Of a stretch of DNA of 39,113 bases, positions 34,730 through 39,113 are shown piece by piece. Both the position numbers and the translations under genes were made by a program. The stretch is from Defluviitaleaceae bacterium (GTDB lineage Bacteria; Bacillota; Clostridia; Lachnospirales; WQUN01): positions 1 through 39,113 of the forward strand of contig WRGX01000218.1 in the NCBI GenBank assembly GCA_009786975.1, written 5' to 3'. Under the pieces are notes generated by a model that saw only the letters and a list, made by a program, of their open reading frames with translations, was not told the DNA's origin and made no database searches. Each line of letters starts with the position of its first letter. Position 1 is the stretch's first letter.

Positions 34730-36899
34730 TTGTTTCGGATTTGTTTGTTTCGGATTTGTCCGTTTTGATTTTGTTTGTTTCGGTTTTTTCCGTTTCAGTT
34801 TCGTTCGTTTCAGTTTCGTTCGTTTCGGCTTCGTTCGTTTCGGCTTCCGCCTCGGGTTCAAGCTCGGCGATTTCGGCAATTTCCTCCGCTTTCGCCCCCG
34901 CCAAAAGCAGTTCAACTTCTTTATTCCGCGCGCTAAGAACGGCGATTTGCTTGTTCTTAAATTCAATCGTGCGCATTTCGGTATCGACCGCCATTTTCAT
35001 CTCGTTAAGCCTTGCCATGCGCTTATTGTAATCCTCGTTAAGCGTAACAAGCTCGTCGAGCTGCTTGTATTGCGCCTTGGATTGGCGTTCGATGTCTTCT
35101 TTTATGGCGTCGAGACGCTCGCGCCTGTACTGCTCAAGCTCTTTTTCAATTTCCGACATTTTTGTCAGCTTCATTTTTGAATAAACATCAAGAGCGTCGC
35201 TTGCCGCTTTTTCGATTTCTTCGAGCTTTTCGGACTTTTGTCTGTCAAGCTCCAATTTTTGTGCCGTTGACATTTTGCGAAGCTGTAAAAGCGTCTCTTG
35301 GCTTTCGGCTATGTCGGCGGCGAGTTTTTCTTCCGCGGCGTTGCCGTCGGCTTCGATTTGGCGGGTTCGTTCGTTTGCGGCGGCGATTCGCGCGTCGCAA
35401 ATGCCTTCGACTTCCGTTAGTTTGAAGCTCTGCATTTTTTCAAGCTCGATTCGGCGTTCGGTGACGGCGGTTTTTAAAAGCGCGTCGTTTTCTTCCTTTA
35501 TTTTTATGCCCTCGAGGCGTAAATTTTCGATTTCTTTTTCAACGCCCCAACGCTCTTGCTTCACGAGCGCGAGCTCGGCCTCCGCCGTTTTTATGTCCCT
35601 TGCGCACTCCTCGAGTCGCTCGGCGCGTGCGTTTTCAAAGGCACCGGACTTTTCCAAATACGCCTCTTCAAGCGCGGCGATGCGCACCTGCCTAAGCGAT
35701 TCAATTTCCGCCAAACGCGCGACGCATTTTTCGTCAGTTTCTTTGAGACGCTCGAGCCTAAGCTCCTCGAGTTGGTTTTCGTTTTCGGCGCGGCGTTGCT
35801 CGAACCTCGCGTCAAGCGTGGTGATTTCGCTTAAAACGAGGGCTTTTCTTGTTTCCGCGTCGGTAATTTCCGCCTCAAGCGCGGTAACTTGCTCGCGCAG
35901 GTGAATTTTTTCCAACGCGACTTCCTTTTTATATTCCGCCGTAAGCCGCGCAAGCTCGTCGTCGAGGTTCGCCGACGCTTCTAAGCGTTTCGCCTCCGCG
36001 AGTTTTTCCTCGTCGAGTCGCGCCTTTTCGGTTTTGATAACAAATTCGGATTTCATTTTTTCTTGGTCATATTCCAAAATTTTTATTTCATCCATGGCTT
36101 TTTGCTTTTCAGCCTGAATTTTTATAATTTCACGTTCCCATTCGCGTCTTTCCGCCGCGACTTCGGAACGCTGTTTGCGCTCTTCGACTCGAAGCTCGGC
36201 GTTCAGCTTTTCCTTTTCTTTTTCAAGGTCGGAAAGAAACTGTTCGCGCGTGGCGTCGAGTTCGGCAAGTTGCATTGTTTTATGGCGCGAAATTTCCGCC
36301 TGAATTTTATTCCACTCGATATTTTTGTTTTGCTCCATCTCGGCAACGTCGTTTTCAAGCTCTTTTCGCTTGCGTTCAAGCTCCGCAACCGCCACGGAAT
36401 GTGCAAGATTTATTTCCTTTAGACTGGACTCGCGTTCGTCGCGGGCACGCGAAACGAGCGAATCTTTTTCATCTAAAATTCGCGCCTGTTCCTTTTTGGA
36501 TTTTTCGTCCATGTCGGAAAGTTGCACCCGCAGTTTTTCGATTTCGTCTTCGAGGTCTGCTCTTCCCTTCATTAGAAAAGCGATTTCGCTTTGATATTGC
36601 TTGACCTGTGCGGCTTGTTCCGCGTTTTTTTCATCATGAACCTTTGAAATTTCGCCGCCGAAGCTGTCAATTGACGAATCGCGCTCGGTTCGGAGGCGTT
36701 TGACCTCGGCGGTTAAATCTTCGATTTCTTTTTGCAGGCTCGCCTTGCGCTCGCTTGATGTGTCCTCGCTTTGCTCAATCTCGCGCCGCGAAAGGTCGTC
36801 GTCTTTGCGCTCCAATGACGCGCGAAGCTCATCAAGCTCCGCACGTTCCTTGCGAATTTGCTTAATTTGCTCGTCTACAATTTGTGAAATCGCAGCCAT
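34719..36899 (-). CDS. Long coiled-coil protein of unknown function
   Basis: 726 aa, Glu/Lys/Leu-rich heptads throughout, low-complexity Thr-Asn-Glu C-terminal tail. Confidence 0.75.
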   Translation of the reverse strand: MAAISQIVDEQIKQIRKERAELDELRASLERKDDDLSRREIEQSEDTSSERKASLQKEIEDLTAEVKRLRTERDSSIDSFGGEISKVHDEKNAEQAAQVKQYQSEIAFLMKGRADLEDEIEKLRVQLSDMDEKSKKEQARILDEKDSLVSRARDERESSLKEINLAHSVAVAELERKRKELENDVAEMEQNKNIEWNKIQAEISRHKTMQLAELDATREQFLSDLEKEKEKLNAELRVEERKQRSEVAAERREWEREIIKIQAEKQKAMDEIKILEYDQEKMKSEFVIKTEKARLDEEKLAEAKRLEASANLDDELARLTAEYKKEVALEKIHLREQVTALEAEITDAETRKALVLSEITTLDARFEQRRAENENQLEELRLERLKETDEKCVARLAEIESLRQVRIAALEEAYLEKSGAFENARAERLEECARDIKTAEAELALVKQERWGVEKEIENLRLEGIKIKEENDALLKTAVTERRIELEKMQSFKLTEVEGICDARIAAANERTRQIEADGNAAEEKLAADIAESQETLLQLRKMSTAQKLELDRQKSEKLEEIEKAASDALDVYSKMKLTKMSEIEKELEQYRRERLDAIKEDIERQSKAQYKQLDELVTLNEDYNKRMARLNEMKMAVDTEMRTIEFKNKQIAVLSARNKEVELLLAGAKAEEIAEIAELEPEAEAETNEAETNETETNETETEKTETNKIKTDKSETNKSETNEV

Positions 36900-36911
36900 A
36901 GGGCATTTCTC

Positions 36912-37298
36912 CTATCTCTTTTGTCTCTGCGTGTACACTTGGCCTCTGTTTTTTATTGCCGCTTCTTCTTTCATGTCTTGAACAAGGAAATTCGTTTCCA
37001 AGACGCATTTTTCGCACATGCGCCCGGTAAGAATCGGCTTGTTGCACTTGCTGCACAAAAGCTCGCCGTGCATACCCTTGCTTGTGGAAAGCCTGCCGTC
37101 GCGGAGATACGACAAAATTCGCTTAACCGTAACGTCACAAGCGTCCGCGACTTCTTTAATTAAGAGGTCAGGGTTTTGCTTAACGTATTCGCGCACCTTT
37201 TCGTAGATTTGCTCCTCCTCTTTCATGCACATGGGGCAGAGCGGGTCTGTTCTTTTTACAAAAACCTTTCTGCAACGCGGACAATTCATTGCATCCAT
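36912..37298 (-). CDS. YvyF-like flagellar operon protein (zinc ribbon plus MerR/HTH-like)
   Basis: MNCPRCRKVFVKRTDPLCPMCMKEEEQIYEKVREYVKQNPDLLIKEVADACDVTVKRILSYLRDGRL. Confidence 0.7.
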   Translation of the reverse strand: MDAMNCPRCRKVFVKRTDPLCPMCMKEEEQIYEKVREYVKQNPDLLIKEVADACDVTVKRILSYLRDGRLSTSKGMHGELLCSKCNKPILTGRMCEKCVLETNFLVQDMKEEAAIKNRGQVYTQRQKR

Positions 37299-37320
37299 AT
37301 AAATTTCCCTCCTTGGGCGT

Positions 37321-38358
37321 TTAAACTACAAACCCTATAGCTTCCTTTACTTTTGCCAAAGTTTTTTCGGCGGCTTCGGCGGCTTTTTTCGCGCCTTTTG
37401 CGGCAATCGCGTCAAGTTCGCCGATGTCGGCCATGAGGCGGGCGTGTTTTTCCTGATACGGCGCGAGATTTTGTGCAACCGCTTCGCCTACTGCTTGTTT
37501 GAACGCTCCGTAGCCCGCGTCTGCAAATTCTGCCTCGCAGTGCGCGATTTTCTTGCCCGTCATGCAAGCGTAAATTGTTAAAAGATTGCTTATGCCGGGT
37601 TTGTCCTCCGCGAATTTTACGGTGTTATCCGAATCGGTAACGGCGCGTTTGAATTTTTTGATAATAACGTCGGGCGAATCGGAAAGCAAGATGCAACCGT
37701 TTGCGTTCTCGTCGGATTTTGACATTTTATCCGAAGGTGTTTGCAGGTCCATAATCCTCGCGCCGACGGGCGGAACATATGCCTCGGGCATGGTGAAAAC
37801 ATCGCCGTAAATTTTGTTAAACCGCCCTGCGACATCGCGACAAAGTTCGATATGTTGGCGTTGGTCATCACCGACGGGTACCAAGTTTGCTTGATACAGC
37901 AAAATATCCGCCGCCATTAAAACGGGGTACGTGAAAAGCCCCGCGTTGATATTGTCCTCGTTTTTCGCGGACTTGTCCTTAAACTGCGTCATGCGGCCGA
38001 GTTCGCCCATGTAGGTATAGCAGTTTAAAATCCACGAAAGTTCGGCGTGCGCCGGAACCTGCGACTGGTAGTATAAAATGTTTTTTTCCGGGTCAAGCCC
38101 GAGCGCGATAAGCCACGCAAGCATGTTTCGCCCGTAATCGCGCAGTTCTTTTGGGTTTTGCCTGATGGTAATCGCGTGCAAATCAACCACGCAATACAGG
38201 CAGTCATATTCTGCCGAAAGTTTCTCCCAGTTTGAAATCGCGCCCAAAAAACTGCCGAGGGTTGGTATTCCCGTTGATTTAATGCCGCTGAAAATTTTTT
38301 GACGTTCGGGAGTGGCTCCGCTCGCCTTTTTTGTGTTAGTTTCTGAATTTTGTGTCAT
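37321..38358 (-). CDS. trpS: Tryptophanyl-tRNA synthetase
   Basis: FSGIKSTGIPTLGSFLGAISNWEKL, PVGDDQRQHIELCRDVAGRFN, KMSKSDEN. Confidence 0.96.
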   Translation of the reverse strand: MTQNSETNTKKASGATPERQKIFSGIKSTGIPTLGSFLGAISNWEKLSAEYDCLYCVVDLHAITIRQNPKELRDYGRNMLAWLIALGLDPEKNILYYQSQVPAHAELSWILNCYTYMGELGRMTQFKDKSAKNEDNINAGLFTYPVLMAADILLYQANLVPVGDDQRQHIELCRDVAGRFNKIYGDVFTMPEAYVPPVGARIMDLQTPSDKMSKSDENANGCILLSDSPDVIIKKFKRAVTDSDNTVKFAEDKPGISNLLTIYACMTGKKIAHCEAEFADAGYGAFKQAVGEAVAQNLAPYQEKHARLMADIGELDAIAAKGAKKAAEAAEKTLAKVKEAIGFVV

Positions 38359-38840
38359 GCCATAAAGCCCCCGTTATTTTCATCGATATACTCGTTCGCA
38401 CTGCCGTCTTTTCCGTAAGTCAAGCCCGCGTAAACCTTGGGCGCGTTTTCGGGCGCACCTTCGGAGATGCCCTCCGCGTCAGCCTTTTCCGCCGCCACTT
38501 TCCAGCCCTCGAGCAGAATTTCCATAAGCTCCGCGACTTCCTTCAAAACAGAACAAGCCGCCTCGCCGTCCGAAGAAAAATGGACGTCACAAAGCAGCTT
38601 TTGCGCATATTTATAAATTTCGTAAAAATCGTGCGAAAGGGGGACGTCGAAATCCAGAGATTGAATAAGCTGCTCGAGCCCGTCCTTGGCTTTTTGAATC
38701 GCCGCGCGAAACGCCTCTTTATCGGACACGTTTGCCGACGCCTCGTTCAAATAGTCCAAAATAATTTCAAAATTTATCACAACAAGACCCGCCGGGCTTG
38801 CTTGCGAAATTCGCATTACATATGCGGATTTATCAATCAT
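38355..38840 (-). CDS. FliS-like flagellar export chaperone
   Basis: RISQASPAGLVVINFEIILDYLNEA...AIQKAKDGLEQLIQSLDFDVPLSHDFYEIYKYAQKLL...LMEILLEGWKVA matches the FliS helical pattern. Confidence 0.7.
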   Translation of the reverse strand: MIDKSAYVMRISQASPAGLVVINFEIILDYLNEASANVSDKEAFRAAIQKAKDGLEQLIQSLDFDVPLSHDFYEIYKYAQKLLCDVHFSSDGEAACSVLKEVAELMEILLEGWKVAAEKADAEGISEGAPENAPKVYAGLTYGKDGSANEYIDENNGGFMA

Positions 38841-38986
38841 TCAAAGACCCCTTCGTTGATTTTTCTTAAATTGTAACATTTGCGTTTGTGGTTTTCAAGA
38901 GGTTGTGTTTTCTGCTTCACACGTCAGTCTAATTTAGAAATTCAATTCACCCGACAAAAAAATGCGAAATACTGTTCGAAAAACTC

Positions 38987-39015
38987 TTGACAAGCAAAAA
39001 CACACGTGTTAATAT
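38987..39015 (+). promoter_or_regulatory. Consensus sigma-A promoter reading off the right edge
   Basis: TTGACA - 17 bp - TAATAT. Confidence 0.75.
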
Positions 39016-39019
39016 TCGT

Positions 39020-39113
39020 GCATAGCAATCGAACAGTCGTTTCTATGCCAAGGACGGGTCTTGCCATCTCAGGAAGGGGTTCGCCCTGAAACTGACCGCG
39101 CCGCTCCGTGCCG
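39020..39113 (+). ncRNA. Possible structured non-coding RNA or leader, truncated by window edge, family unidentified
   Basis: GCATAG...CTATGC, CAAG...CTTG and TCAGG...CCTGA stems right after a consensus promoter; no ORF in the track. Confidence 0.4.

Noticed and set aside
34733-34966. N-terminal extension of the VanZ ORF (KRTKPKRTKLKRTK...)
   Set aside because: Frame-shifted reading of the repetitive tail of the neighbouring coiled-coil gene; VanZ start placed at 34729.
1-39113. tRNA, rRNA or transposase genes
   Set aside because: No recognisable tRNA cloverleaf, rRNA segment or transposase/integrase ORF was noticed by eye; not run through tRNAscan/Infernal.

Overview
The window looks like a low-GC Gram-positive (Clostridia-type) chromosome, annotated here from the sequence and remembered family motifs only. 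Housekeeping genes: efp, ilvE, mfd, pth, rpsU, trpS. Accessory content: a DinJ/YoeB-type toxin-antitoxin pair, an SPFH/zinc-ribbon/TM2 membrane module, a carbohydrate ABC transporter, a membrane-anchored GH5 glycosidase, and a fliS/yvyF-like flagellar fringe. The best candidate for an undescribed system is 23.4-34.3 kb: an ornithine/alanine-racemase-family enzyme and a TylF-type methyltransferase, then a tight operon of ABC importer, ATP-grasp, a MurF-like/LRR/VanY triple fusion whose catalytic Glu appears replaced by Met, and a KamA-family enzyme whose substrate-site residues (Lys323/Asn360) match glutamate rather than lysine 2,3-aminomutase. Other notable items: a Pth-APH-kinase fusion in the canonical pth-mfd position, an ABC permease with Ig-like (Big2-type) modules inserted after TM1, several dispersed intergenic repeat families with compensatory changes or gene-start association, and a consensus promoter leading into an unidentified structured non-coding sequence cut by the right edge. 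No database search or folding was run.
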